DNA of 64,000 nucleotides from Shimia sediminis. Lineage in GTDB: Bacteria > Pseudomonadota > Alphaproteobacteria > Rhodobacterales > Rhodobacteraceae. Both the position numbers and the translations under genes were made by a program. The notes beneath the pieces are model-generated. The model did not search any database, had not been told where the DNA came from, and saw only the letters and a program-made list of their open reading frames with translations. The DNA is taken from the NCBI RefSeq assembly GCF_003990645.1, contig NZ_RYZK01000006.1, positions 1 through 64,000 of the forward strand. Direction: 5' to 3'. Within the stretch, counting starts at the first letter, position 1. Each line of letters begins with the position of its first letter. Below, piece after piece: positions 1-7,274 of the stretch.

Positions 1-84
1 GACGGCAACGCAGAGGTCGAAGCCGCCGTCCGCACCAAAGTCGCAGCCCTCTGCGCCAAATTCCCAATGTATCCAAACCTGTAA
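1..84 (+). CDS. glyA: C-terminal end of serine hydroxymethyltransferase (partial)
   Basis: Only the last 27 codons are in the window; the gene starts to the left. The reading frame ends in ALCAKFPMYPNL and a TAA stop. This resembles the conserved carboxyl terminus of bacterial serine hydroxymethyltransferase, the PLP enzyme that converts serine and tetrahydrofolate to glycine and methylene-tetrahydrofolate. A strong intrinsic terminator follows 20 bases downstream, so this is the end of a transcription unit. The call rests on a short tail and is therefore moderate. Confidence 0.65.
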   Translation, partial: DGNAEVEAAVRTKVAALCAKFPMYPNL

Positions 85-104
85 ATCCAAGAGGATTTGC
101 GCAG

Positions 105-134
105 AACGCCCGGCCATCTGGCCGGGCGTTTTTT
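105..134 (+). terminator. Rho-independent terminator after the glyA-like gene
   Basis: An 11-bp stem (AACGCCCGGCC at 105-115 with its complement at 120-130) with a tetraloop is followed by a run of T to 134. Classic intrinsic terminator reading rightward. Confidence 0.9.
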
Positions 135-429
135 GTTGGCTCACCGGCTGGTAAGCTTCGGTGTTGTGGCCGCGCCGTCACGTGGCTCAGATGATCTGCG
201 CGCAAATCTCTCGCGTCTCTCCTGACGCCAGTGTTTTGGCAGGAGCTCTTCGGAACTGCGCGGAAAGTCGGCCGCGCTCCAGCGGTCTTGCCGCGCTGCA
301 ACCCGAAAGCTATTTGATAGTACTCCAAACATTTTCCATACTCCATATTCGTTCGATGAGATCAAATTATGGACTTTTCGTCAGCTTTCCATTCAATATG
401 ATTTACAACATGTAAGCTGGAGTTACAGT
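135..429. other. Intergenic region ahead of the LysR gene
   Basis: No convincing gene. The last 120 bases (about 310-425) are much more AT-rich than the surroundings, as expected for a promoter/operator region of the downstream LysR gene. GGAG at 419-422 sits eight bases before the ATG at 430 and serves as ribosome binding site. I see no clear paired operator. Confidence 0.5.
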
Positions 430-1305
430 ATGGATTGGTCCACCCTGCCCTCTCTGTCAGCCCTGAGGGCCTTTGAGGCTGCCGCACGCCTAAATAGTCT
501 GAGCGCTGCCGCAAGAGAGCTGAACGTCACCCATGCCGCCATTGCCCAGCATGTGCGCCAGTTGGAGGCGGAGCTGTCCCAGCCCCTGCTCTTTCGCTCG
601 GGTCGTGGCGTTGCGCCGACAGATGCGGGCCGTCAGCTGGCACAGGAACTGGGCGAGGGTTTTGCCATCATCGCCGATGGCGTGGCGACCCTGCAAAGAC
701 AGAAAGAGGACCGCCCGCTGAACGTCAGCGTGACGCCGTCCTTTGCGGCCAACTGGCTGATGCCGCGGATCGGCAGCTTCTGGCAGGCCCATCCGGAGGT
801 GTCGGTCAACATCAACCCCAGCACGTCTTTGGTCGATCTGCGCCGCGACGGTTTCGACATGGCGATCCGTTTCGGCGACGGCAACTGGCGCGGGCTGGAC
901 AGCCGGTTGCTGACGCAAGGCGAGTTCTGGATTGTGGCCACGCCTGCGGTGCTTGAGGGACGGACCGTGGATTGTCTGGATGAGGCCGCGACGCTGCCGT
1001 GGATCATGGAGCCGCATATGCTGGAGTGGCGGCGTGTTGTCGAAGAGGCCGGTGTGGACCTGGATCAGGTCGGCATGACGGTGCTGGAAACCAACGAGCT
1101 GGTGCTGTCCGCGACCCTGGCCGATCTGGGGGTTTCGGTGCATCCCAAATCCCTGGTGGAACGAGACGTGGCACGTGGTGCGCTGACCCGGATCTGCCGC
1201 CTGCCGGTGCGCGATCTCGGGTACTATCTGCTGACGTTGCCTGGCGCCCTGAGCGGACAACAAAAAGCGTTTGCGAAATGGTTGCTCGCCTCGGCAAAGT
1301 CCTGA
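430..1305 (+). CDS. LysR-family transcriptional regulator (GcvA-like)
   Basis: A 291-residue cytoplasmic DNA-binding regulator. Residues about 5-64 form the LysR winged HTH (LSALRAFEAAARLNSLSAAA, then HAAIAQHVRQLEAEL). The rest is a periplasmic-binding-protein-like effector domain with the GcvA-subfamily pattern of SFAANWLMPRIGSF and later DMAIRFGDGNWRGL. Length is normal for the family. GcvA in enterobacteria controls glycine cleavage, and this gene directly follows a glyA-like gene, so a role in one-carbon/glycine metabolism is plausible but inferred. The ATG at 430 has a GGAG ribosome binding site. Confidence 0.9.
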   Translation: MDWSTLPSLSALRAFEAAARLNSLSAAARELNVTHAAIAQHVRQLEAELSQPLLFRSGRGVAPTDAGRQLAQELGEGFAIIADGVATLQRQKEDRPLNVSVTPSFAANWLMPRIGSFWQAHPEVSVNINPSTSLVDLRRDGFDMAIRFGDGNWRGLDSRLLTQGEFWIVATPAVLEGRTVDCLDEAATLPWIMEPHMLEWRRVVEEAGVDLDQVGMTVLETNELVLSATLADLGVSVHPKSLVERDVARGALTRICRLPVRDLGYYLLTLPGALSGQQKAFAKWLLASAKS

Positions 1306-1309
1306 AACG

Positions 1310-1341
1310 CAAGGCACCCGGGCCGGACCCCGGGTGCCTTG
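1310..1341. terminator. GC-rich hairpin between convergent genes
   Basis: A 12-bp perfect stem (AAGGCACCCGGG at 1311-1322, complement at 1329-1340) with a 6-base loop lies between the stops of the LysR gene and the yiaA-like gene. There is no T-run, so it is either a bidirectional mRNA 3'-end stabiliser or a weak terminator. Confidence 0.6.
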
Positions 1342-1357
1342 GAGATTGGCGGCGAGG

Positions 1358-1645
1358 TCAGACTTTGGACACCGGGTCCATCAGCGCCTCTTCCAACAGC
1401 TTTTCGTCGCGCGCCTCTTCGATGCGGCGGATGCGATCATCGCTGGAGCGGCTGTCAAAGCGGTACTTCACGATGTTGATCAGGCTGATGGTCAACAGGA
1501 CGATGCCCATGCCCCAATAGCCCTTGGTCGAGAGCGGCACATCTGTCGAGAGCCAAAGCGAGAGAGCAAGGAGGCCGTAGGCGAGGGCAACGCCTGCGCC
1601 GTTGATGAACATGATGAGGCCGCGGTCTGTACGATCGTTAAGCAT
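1358..1645 (-). CDS. YiaA/YiaB-family two-helix inner membrane protein
   Basis: A 95-residue protein with two hydrophobic segments (about residues 11-32 and 42-60) separated by a short loop containing KGYWGMGI, typical of the yiaA/B two-helix domain. It ends in a charged cytoplasmic tail (RRIEEARDEKLLEEAL). Function in the family is unknown. It lies 46 bases downstream of the pspA-like gene on the same strand and probably belongs to that operon, which suggests a membrane-stress link. The start has an AGGAG ribosome binding site. A less likely alternative is an unrelated small DUF protein. Confidence 0.75.
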   Translation of the reverse strand: MLNDRTDRGLIMFINGAGVALAYGLLALSLWLSTDVPLSTKGYWGMGIVLLTISLINIVKYRFDSRSSDDRIRRIEEARDEKLLEEALMDPVSKV

Positions 1646-1691
1646 GAGATTTACTCCTGTTGAATTTGGGGTCTGTGCGTTTGGGTTGGGG

Positions 1692-2369
1692 TTATGCGTC
1701 GGATTTCAGGCGCGCCAGCACGTCAGAAGCGGTGCTTTTGCCTTGCGCGCCAAAGCCTGCGTCGGCCATGCGACCGGCGAGGGTTTTGTGGTCGAGGTTG
1801 CCATCAATCTCGCGCAGGATTTCGCCCTGTTCAAAGGGGTCGTCTTCTCCGAGGACGCGGGAAATCAGCTCTTCTGCCTCTTGCATGGCGTTGTCCCCGC
1901 CAAGGTGCTGGTTGACGCGGCGCTGGATGCCCTGTTCACGGCGCGCAGCACGGGCGGCGATGGCGCCTTGTTTGAGGTCGATGATACGGCGATGCGCGGT
2001 GTCGACCGATTGGCGCAATTGCAGGATACGAGCCTCGAGCCGTTCGACGGTCTGCTGACGGGCCGCGCGTTCATTTTCAAGATCTGCCACGGCCTGTGCC
2101 GCCTGTGTGGCGAGGTCTTCACGCCCCCCGTTCAGTGCCTCGCCTGTCCGGGTCATCAGATCGTCAATGCGCGTCTGCAGCGCCTCGATCTGGCGAACCT
2201 CGGCGCGTTCACGCTGGATCAGGCTGGCCAGAGCCATCTTGGCGGATTTGAGGTTATGGGTCGCCTCGCGGATTTTTTGGTCAATCAAATCAATTGCGTA
2301 AATATCCCTGACTGTTTCTTCACTGCGGGCGGATGCGCCTGCGATCAGGGTTTTCAAAGTTCCGAACAT
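1692..2369 (-). CDS. pspA: PspA/IM30-family membrane-stress protein
   Basis: A 225-residue, almost entirely helical coiled-coil protein (long stretches of Q, R, E, A and L heptads, residues about 20-170), starting MFGTLKTLIAGASAR. The family binds the inner membrane through its N-terminal helix, oligomerises into rods, and buffers proton leakage under envelope stress. The start at 2369 is preferred over one 13 codons upstream because GGAGA lies six bases before it and it matches the family N terminus. The gene follows a tetR-like gene. Its promoter region carries three copies of the TGAAC-N3-GTTCA palindrome, one covering a likely -35 box, so TetR-type repression is strongly implied. Confidence 0.85.
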   Translation of the reverse strand: MFGTLKTLIAGASARSEETVRDIYAIDLIDQKIREATHNLKSAKMALASLIQRERAEVRQIEALQTRIDDLMTRTGEALNGGREDLATQAAQAVADLENERAARQQTVERLEARILQLRQSVDTAHRRIIDLKQGAIAARAARREQGIQRRVNQHLGGDNAMQEAEELISRVLGEDDPFEQGEILREIDGNLDHKTLAGRMADAGFGAQGKSTASDVLARLKSDA

Positions 2370-2384
2370 GCCATTCTCCATTTT

Positions 2385-2455
2385 TGAACATTGTTCACGA
2401 ATGGACATATAAGAGGCTGTGAACGATGTTCAAGAATCTTTTTGAACATCGTTCA
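2385..2455 (-). promoter_or_regulatory. pspA promoter with three TetR-type operators
   Basis: Three near-identical 13-bp palindromes TGAAC-N3-GTTCA lie at 2385-2397, 2420-2432 and 2443-2455. On the minus strand a -35 TTGAAC (2428-2433) and a -10 TATATG (2406-2411) are separated by 16 bases, and the -35 lies inside the middle operator. The third operator extends to TTTGAAC-N3-GTTCAAA. A fourth copy sits at the tetR start (3082-3094). Binding is inferred from repetition and position. Confidence 0.8.
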
Positions 2456-2461
2456 AATTTT

Positions 2462-3064
2462 TTAGATTTTTTCTTCTGGCCCGATCCGCGACAGCACCTG
2501 CGCGATCATCTGGCGTATGTTGTCCTGCGGCACGCCGGAAATGCGGTTCTCGAGGCCCAGCAGCACAATGCCATGCACTGAGGAGAACATGGCGCGCGTC
2601 ATCAGCTCGAGCGGCTGATCGTCCATCTCGGGAAAGAGGTCGCCCAAAGGCGCGCGGATGTTTGCAAACAACTTACCAAGGGCGCTCAGGTACCAGTCGG
2701 GCACCGGCCCGTCGGCAGGCATTCGGACGTCAAACAGCGCCCGCCAGAGGTTGGCATTTTCCGCGGCAAAATCGAGATAGGCGTTGGACATCAGAATCAG
2801 CCGCCCACGGGGGCTGGCGTCTGTCTCGGCCACCGAGTCTTCGACCTTTTGGCCGAGCTTCAGAAAGGTGCGGCCGTTCACCTCAAGAATCAGGTCCTGC
2901 AGGTCATCAACGACGTTGTAGATCGCCCCCAGCGAACAACCCGCAGCCGTGGCGAGGTCACGGGCTTTGACCGAGGCCATGCCGCCCCTGACGATCTGGG
3001 CCTCGGCGGCCTCGATCAGCCGTTGTTTCAGATCCGCGCGACGCTTGGCGACTTTGCCGGTCAT
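2462..3064 (-). CDS. TetR/AcrR-family transcriptional repressor
   Basis: A 200-residue regulator. Residues about 10-55 form the TetR HTH (RLIEAAEAQIVRGGMASVKA, then AAGCSLGAIYNVV), followed by a helical ligand-binding domain with a GIVLLGLENRI segment. It is encoded just upstream of pspA and in the same direction. Copies of one palindrome occur at its own start and in the pspA promoter, pointing to autorepression and control of pspA-yiaA. The ATG at 3064 has AAAGGACAG as ribosome binding site. The inducing ligand is not predictable. Confidence 0.9.
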   Translation of the reverse strand: MTGKVAKRRADLKQRLIEAAEAQIVRGGMASVKARDLATAAGCSLGAIYNVVDDLQDLILEVNGRTFLKLGQKVEDSVAETDASPRGRLILMSNAYLDFAAENANLWRALFDVRMPADGPVPDWYLSALGKLFANIRAPLGDLFPEMDDQPLELMTRAMFSSVHGIVLLGLENRISGVPQDNIRQMIAQVLSRIGPEEKI

Positions 3065-3081
3065 GGGTGCTGTCCTTTTCT

Positions 3082-3094
3082 TGAACCTTGTTCA
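3082..3094. promoter_or_regulatory. TetR-type operator at the tetR start
   Basis: The 13-bp palindrome TGAAC-CTT-GTTCA lies 18 bases upstream of the tetR start codon and matches the three sites in the pspA promoter. It is the likely autoregulatory operator. Confidence 0.75.
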
Positions 3095-3131
3095 TTCCTA
3101 CAGATCACAAGCCCATGGGGCAAGCGGTGCA

Positions 3132-3193
3132 AGGGGCGCTGCCCCTCTTGGCCGTTGGCCAATTCACCCCGGAGTATTTTTGGCGAAATGAAG
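3132..3193 (+). repeat. Dispersed intergenic element: hairpin plus TATTTTTGGC core (copy A)
   Basis: A hairpin AGGGGC-GCT-GCCCCT (3132-3146) is followed by CAATTCACCCCGG and the core TATTTTTGGCGAAATGAAG (ending 3193). Related copies occur at 40943-41015 (opposite orientation, same CAATTCACCCCGGG flank), 46973-47025 and, as the core only, 60882-60903. It lies in the divergent region between tetR and the DUF817 gene. Confidence 0.7.
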
Positions 3194-3239
3194 CCGGGGG
3201 TGGGTTTGCAATGGGCAGCGGTCGCGGTAACAAGGAGGG

Positions 3240-4145
3240 ATGAGCAGGCCGCTTTCCGCCACGAGACGCATGGAGCGCCATCTGGGTGACTGGATGCGCA
3301 GCAAGCTGCCATTTGCGGTGTCTGAGCTGGTGATGTTTCTGCTGAAACAGGGCTGGGCGAGCCTGTTTGGGGGATTGTTGCTGATCGCCATGGTGGTGAC
3401 GGCGCGCCTCTGGCAGGCAGACTGGCCGATTGCGCGCTATGATGCGCTGTTGATCTGGGCGGTGTTTTTGCAGGTGTTGTTTTTGTTGTTCCGGCTGGAG
3501 AGCTGGCGCGAGGCGCGGGTGATCCTGTTGTTTCACCTCACTGGCACGGCGATGGAAATCTTCAAGGTCAATGCGGGCAGCTGGGCCTATCCGGGCGACG
3601 GGTTGTTCAAGCTGTGGGGCGTGCCGCTGTATTCCGGGTTCATGTATGCCGCTGTGGGGTCCTACATGGCGCGGGTGATCCGGTTGTTCGAGATGCGCTT
3701 TGCCCCCTACCCGCCGTTTTGGATGACGGTTGTGCTGGCCGGGGCGATCTATGTGAATTTCTTTGCCCATCATTTTGTGATGGATATCCGAATGGGGCTG
3801 TTTGCGGCGACCATTGTGATCTTTGCCCGCACGCGGGTCTGGTATCGGATCGGGCGCGATGACTATTGGATGCCCCTGCCGGTGGCGGCATTTCTGTCGA
3901 GCATCTTTCTGTGGCTGGCGGAGAATATCGGCACGGCGACGAAGACGTGGCTTTACACCGGGCAGAGCACATCGGACTGGGTGAGTCTGGCCAAGATGGG
4001 CAGCTGGTATCTGTTGCTCTACGTCAGCTTTGTCACGGTCACACTGGTGTTTCGCGACATGCTCTATCCGCAGCCGTGGTCACAGAAAGCCGCGCCACAA
4101 CAGGATGATAACAAGCGCGGTGAACACCACGATCAGGTTGAATGA
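3240..4145 (+). CDS. DUF817-family integral membrane protein
   Basis: A 301-residue protein with about eight hydrophobic segments. Conserved-looking blocks for the DUF817 family are MEIFKVNAGSWAYPG, LWGVPLYSGFMYAAVGSYMA and the C-terminal WLAENIGTATKTWLYTGQ with SWYLLLYVSF. The function of the family is unknown. AAGGAGGG directly abuts the ATG at 3240, which is unusually tight; an in-frame ATG at 3270 is the alternative start. Its last 66 bases overlap a convergent gene on the minus strand. The charged tail PQQDDNKRGEHHDQVE is encoded in that overlap and may be non-conserved. Confidence 0.85.
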   Translation: MSRPLSATRRMERHLGDWMRSKLPFAVSELVMFLLKQGWASLFGGLLLIAMVVTARLWQADWPIARYDALLIWAVFLQVLFLLFRLESWREARVILLFHLTGTAMEIFKVNAGSWAYPGDGLFKLWGVPLYSGFMYAAVGSYMARVIRLFEMRFAPYPPFWMTVVLAGAIYVNFFAHHFVMDIRMGLFAATIVIFARTRVWYRIGRDDYWMPLPVAAFLSSIFLWLAENIGTATKTWLYTGQSTSDWVSLAKMGSWYLLLYVSFVTVTLVFRDMLYPQPWSQKAAPQQDDNKRGEHHDQVE

Positions 4146-4454
4146 CATCATGCCGAGGGTCGACAGGACCAGCCCTTTGCGCTGATCGGCGGGGTCGATG
4201 GCCTTGAGGGCGGTTTCAACGGCCTCGGCGGCACGGTTGATCTGATCCGCATCAAGCATCAAGGCAAGCTTTGGGTGACCGGCGCGTTGCTCGGCCTCAA
4301 TCAGGATAGCGGCCTGTTTGTGCACCTTGGGCGGCAGGCGGCGGCCGGCCTTTTTTATGGCGCGGGCCAGGCTGTCGGTCTCAAAGCGGAACGTGTCACA
4401 AGCGAGGCGCGTCAGGGCGCGATTGCGTTTGCTGAGCTGGGTGGGATCGATCAA
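4080..4454 (-). CDS. Conserved hypothetical protein with one C-terminal membrane anchor
   Basis: A 124-residue protein with no family I can name. Residues 1-95 are soluble and helical (AIKKAGRRLPPKVHKQAAIL, then DADQINRAAEAVETALKAID), and a single hydrophobic segment near the C terminus (SFNLIVVFTALVIILLW) would anchor it in the membrane. It starts with TTG at 4454. GGAGG six bases upstream supports that choice, and no ATG is available. Its 3' end overlaps the convergent DUF817 gene by 66 bases. Confidence 0.7.
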   Translation of the reverse strand: MIDPTQLSKRNRALTRLACDTFRFETDSLARAIKKAGRRLPPKVHKQAAILIEAEQRAGHPKLALMLDADQINRAAEAVETALKAIDPADQRKGLVLSTLGMMSFNLIVVFTALVIILLWRGFL

Positions 4455-4539
4455 CGGGGGCCTCCTATGCGCGCACCTTAGACGAGGTTGGCACGGGCGC
4501 TCAACAGGGCTGGTGTGGCGCGATGCGGCGCGGTATCAA

Positions 4540-5307
4540 ATGCCCATGTTGAACACGCTTGAATATGGCACCCGCACCGACCAGCCCGATCTGTTGATTG
4601 TCCATGGCCTGTTTGGCTCTGGCCGCAATTGGGGGGCGGTGGCCAAGCGGCTGGCACCGGAGCGCCGGGTGGTCTCGGTCGACCAGCGCAACCATGGCCA
4701 AAGCCCGTGGCAGGACAGCCATGGCTACGAGGATATGGCGCGCGATCTGGCCGAGGTGATTGAAGCGCAGGGCGCCCCGATGGACGTGCTGGGACATTCG
4801 ATGGGGGGCAAAGCGGCGATGGTGCTGGCGTTGCAGCGGCCCGAGCTGGTGAACCGGCTGATCGTGGCCGACATTGCGCCGGTGGCTTACGAACACGACC
4901 AGAACCAGAACATCGCCTCGATGCGGTCGGTCGATATGAACGGGGTTGAGAGGCGCGCGGATGCGGTGGATCAGCTGGCGGCCACCATCGACGATCCCAC
5001 TTTGCGCAGTTTCTTCACGCAATCGCTGGACGTCAAGGAACGGCGCTGGCGGTTGAACCTCGATGTGCTGGAGGCGGAGATGCCCAAGATCCTCGGGTTT
5101 CCCGAGGTTCAGGGGTGCTATGACGGGCCGACGCTGTTCCTGTCTGGCGCAACGTCGGACTATGTTTTACCTGCGCATCGCCCGGTGATCCGCGATCTGT
5201 TTCCCAAAGCGCGGTTCGTCAAGATCGCGGGCGCGGGCCATTGGCTGCACGCGGAAAAGCCGCGTGAGTTCATTCAGACCCTGCAGGCGTGGCTGAACAA
5301 GGCCTAA
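4540..5307 (+). CDS. Alpha/beta-hydrolase esterase (YbfF-like)
   Basis: A 255-residue cytoplasmic hydrolase. The oxyanion motif VHGLFGSGRNWG is near the N terminus. The nucleophile elbow is GHSMGG and the catalytic histidine lies in GAGHWLHAEKP near the C terminus. The spacing and the NHGQSPW motif match the YbfF/PIR7-type esterase group, which acts on acyl esters; the natural substrate is unknown. The ATG at 4540 or the in-frame ATG two codons later fits the family N terminus (MLNTLEYGT); no strong ribosome binding site is visible. Confidence 0.85.
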   Translation: MPMLNTLEYGTRTDQPDLLIVHGLFGSGRNWGAVAKRLAPERRVVSVDQRNHGQSPWQDSHGYEDMARDLAEVIEAQGAPMDVLGHSMGGKAAMVLALQRPELVNRLIVADIAPVAYEHDQNQNIASMRSVDMNGVERRADAVDQLAATIDDPTLRSFFTQSLDVKERRWRLNLDVLEAEMPKILGFPEVQGCYDGPTLFLSGATSDYVLPAHRPVIRDLFPKARFVKIAGAGHWLHAEKPREFIQTLQAWLNKA

Positions 5308-5329
5308 GGGCAGATTTCAGGAAAAAACC

Positions 5330-5515
5330 TTAGCCGTTTTCGTAGAGTTTGCGTGCCACCTGGTAGGACGCCGGAAAGGCCAGCAGAAACCCGGCCACGG
5401 CAACCCACAGGATGATCCAGGGCGACGAAACCTCGGCCACGAGAGCGACAACAATGGCGATACCAGAAATGGTGGAGCCGATGAACAGGTGCAGAATCAG
5501 GGAAAGACGAAACAT
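5330..5515 (-). CDS. Small two-helix membrane protein (Rhodobacterales conserved)
   Basis: A 61-residue protein with two hydrophobic helices (about residues 5-26 and 32-50) and a short charged C terminus (RKLYENG). Similar proteins in Rhodobacterales are sometimes labelled CTP synthetase, which cannot be right for a protein this small. Function unknown. The ATG at 5515 has a GAGG ribosome binding site. Confidence 0.65.
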   Translation of the reverse strand: MFRLSLILHLFIGSTISGIAIVVALVAEVSSPWIILWVAVAGFLLAFPASYQVARKLYENG

Positions 5516-5735
5516 GGAAACCTCATTACGTTAACGTCTTGTGCAGGATACAATATTTCCGCTCCGGCCACCATGCGACGCGACAGCCTATCCGGCCATT
5601 TGGGCGTTGGCTGATGGCAGTCTGTCTGAGGAGATTTTGAACATCTGCAGAGCTGCCGCGCCACGGTTCGGATGAGGAGAGCGAACCCAGCTGCTGGCAA
5701 TGCCCAAGGTCTGCCCGAGGGGGATCACAACCCAC

Positions 5736-5768
5736 AAAAAAGGGCGGTCGGAAACGCACCGACCGCCC
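5736..5768 (-). terminator. Rho-independent terminator of gabTD
   Basis: A 10-bp stem GGGCGGTCGG (5742-5751) pairs with 5759-5768. Read on the minus strand it is followed by six T. It lies 25 bases beyond the gabD stop. Confidence 0.9.
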
Positions 5769-5792
5769 GATTTCTTGAACAGATCAAATGGG

Positions 5793-7271
5793 TCAGCCAA
5801 TGCCGCCCATGCAGAGGTATTTGACCTCGAGGAAATCCTCGGTGCCGTATTTGGAGCCTTCGCGGCCCAGACCCGACTGCTTGATGCCGCCAAAGGGGGC
5901 AACTTCGGTCGAGATAAGGCCGGTGTTTATGCCGACCATGCCCGATTCGAGCCCCTCAGCCACGCGCCAGACACGGGCGAGGTCGTTGCTGTAGAAATAC
6001 GACGCGAGGCCAAATTCGCTGTCATTGGCCATGGCGATCACCTCGGCCTCATCCTCGAACTTGAAGAGCGGCGCGACGGGACCAAAGGTTTCCTCACGCG
6101 CGACTTTCATCTCGGTCGTGACACCGGTCAGCACGGTCGGCTCGTAGAAGGTGCCGCCAAGGGTCGAGCGATTGCCGCCTTCGATGATTGTGGCCCCCTT
6201 CGACACAGCGTCCGAGATGTGGTCTTCGACCTTGGCCACGGCTGCTTCGTTGATCAGCGGGCCGGTGGTGATACCGTCAGCAAAACCATCGCCAACATTC
6301 AGCGATTTGACGGCTGCGGCCAGCTTGTCGGCAAAGGCGTCATAGACACCCGCCTGTACGTAGATGCGGTTGGCGCAGACGCAGGTCTGGCCGTTGTTGC
6401 GGTATTTGGCGATCATCGCGCCTTCGACGGCGGCGTCGATGTCGGCGTCGTCGAACACCAGGAAAGGCGCGTTGCCGCCCAGTTCCAGCGACATCTTCTT
6501 GATGGTGTCGGCGCACTGGCGCATCAGAATCTGCCCCACACGGGTTGACCCGGTGAAGGTGATCTTGGCGACCTTGTCGTTGGCGCAAAGCTCTTGCCCC
6601 ACGCCAGCGCTGTTTGACGAGGGGATCACGTTCAGGACACCCGCAGGGATACCGGCGCGTTCACCCAGGACCGCCATTGCCAGCGCTGAAAGCGGGGTCA
6701 GTTCCGCCGGGCGTGCCACAAAGGTGCAGCCCACCGCCAGCGCTGGCGCAACCTTGCGGGCGATCATGGCGTTGGGAAAGTTCCACGGGGTGATCGAGCC
6801 GACCACGCCCACGGGCTGTTTCAGCACCACGATGCGCTTGTCGCGCTGGTGGCCGGGAATCACATCGCCATAGACGCGTTTGGCCTCTTCCGCGAACCAC
6901 TCGATGAACGAGGCACCATAGAGGATTTCGCCACGGGCTTCGGCCCAGGGTTTGCCCATCTCAGCTGTCAGGATAGTTGCCAGATCGTCGGCGTTTTCCA
7001 CCATCAGATCGAACCACTTGCGCAGCACTGCACCGCGTTCCTTGCCGGTCCATGCGGCCCAGTCAGCCTTGGCTGCATAGGCGGCATCAATCGCGGCTGT
7101 GGTATCGGCCACGTCCATGTCGGTGACCTTGGCGATCAGATCGCCAGTGGCGGGGTTGTAGACCGGGAAAGTCGCATCCTTGGCGATCCATTCCCCGTTC
7201 ACATAGGCGCGCGTTTCCAGCAGCGTTGCATCCTTCAGATCCAACGCCACAACGTCTTTGCTATCCAGCAT
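5793..7271 (-). CDS. gabD: Succinate-semialdehyde dehydrogenase
   Basis: A 492-residue aldehyde dehydrogenase that oxidises succinic semialdehyde to succinate with NAD(P)+, the second step of GABA breakdown. The general-base glutamate is in LELGGNAPF (about E263) and the catalytic cysteine in GQTCVCANR (about C297, with a second Cys two residues on, as in redox-switched SSADHs). TPWNFPNAMIARKVAPALA and FTGSTRVG are cofactor-binding blocks. Where many ALDHs have KPAE it reads RPAE. It starts three bases after gabT with AAAGGAT as ribosome binding site, so the two form an operon. Confidence 0.93.
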   Translation of the reverse strand: MLDSKDVVALDLKDATLLETRAYVNGEWIAKDATFPVYNPATGDLIAKVTDMDVADTTAAIDAAYAAKADWAAWTGKERGAVLRKWFDLMVENADDLATILTAEMGKPWAEARGEILYGASFIEWFAEEAKRVYGDVIPGHQRDKRIVVLKQPVGVVGSITPWNFPNAMIARKVAPALAVGCTFVARPAELTPLSALAMAVLGERAGIPAGVLNVIPSSNSAGVGQELCANDKVAKITFTGSTRVGQILMRQCADTIKKMSLELGGNAPFLVFDDADIDAAVEGAMIAKYRNNGQTCVCANRIYVQAGVYDAFADKLAAAVKSLNVGDGFADGITTGPLINEAAVAKVEDHISDAVSKGATIIEGGNRSTLGGTFYEPTVLTGVTTEMKVAREETFGPVAPLFKFEDEAEVIAMANDSEFGLASYFYSNDLARVWRVAEGLESGMVGINTGLISTEVAPFGGIKQSGLGREGSKYGTEDFLEVKYLCMGGIG

Positions 7272-7274
7272 GAT

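Noticed and set aside
5526-5735. Small genes in the gap before the gabD terminator
   Set aside because: Open frames there lack start signals and look like random high-GC frames.
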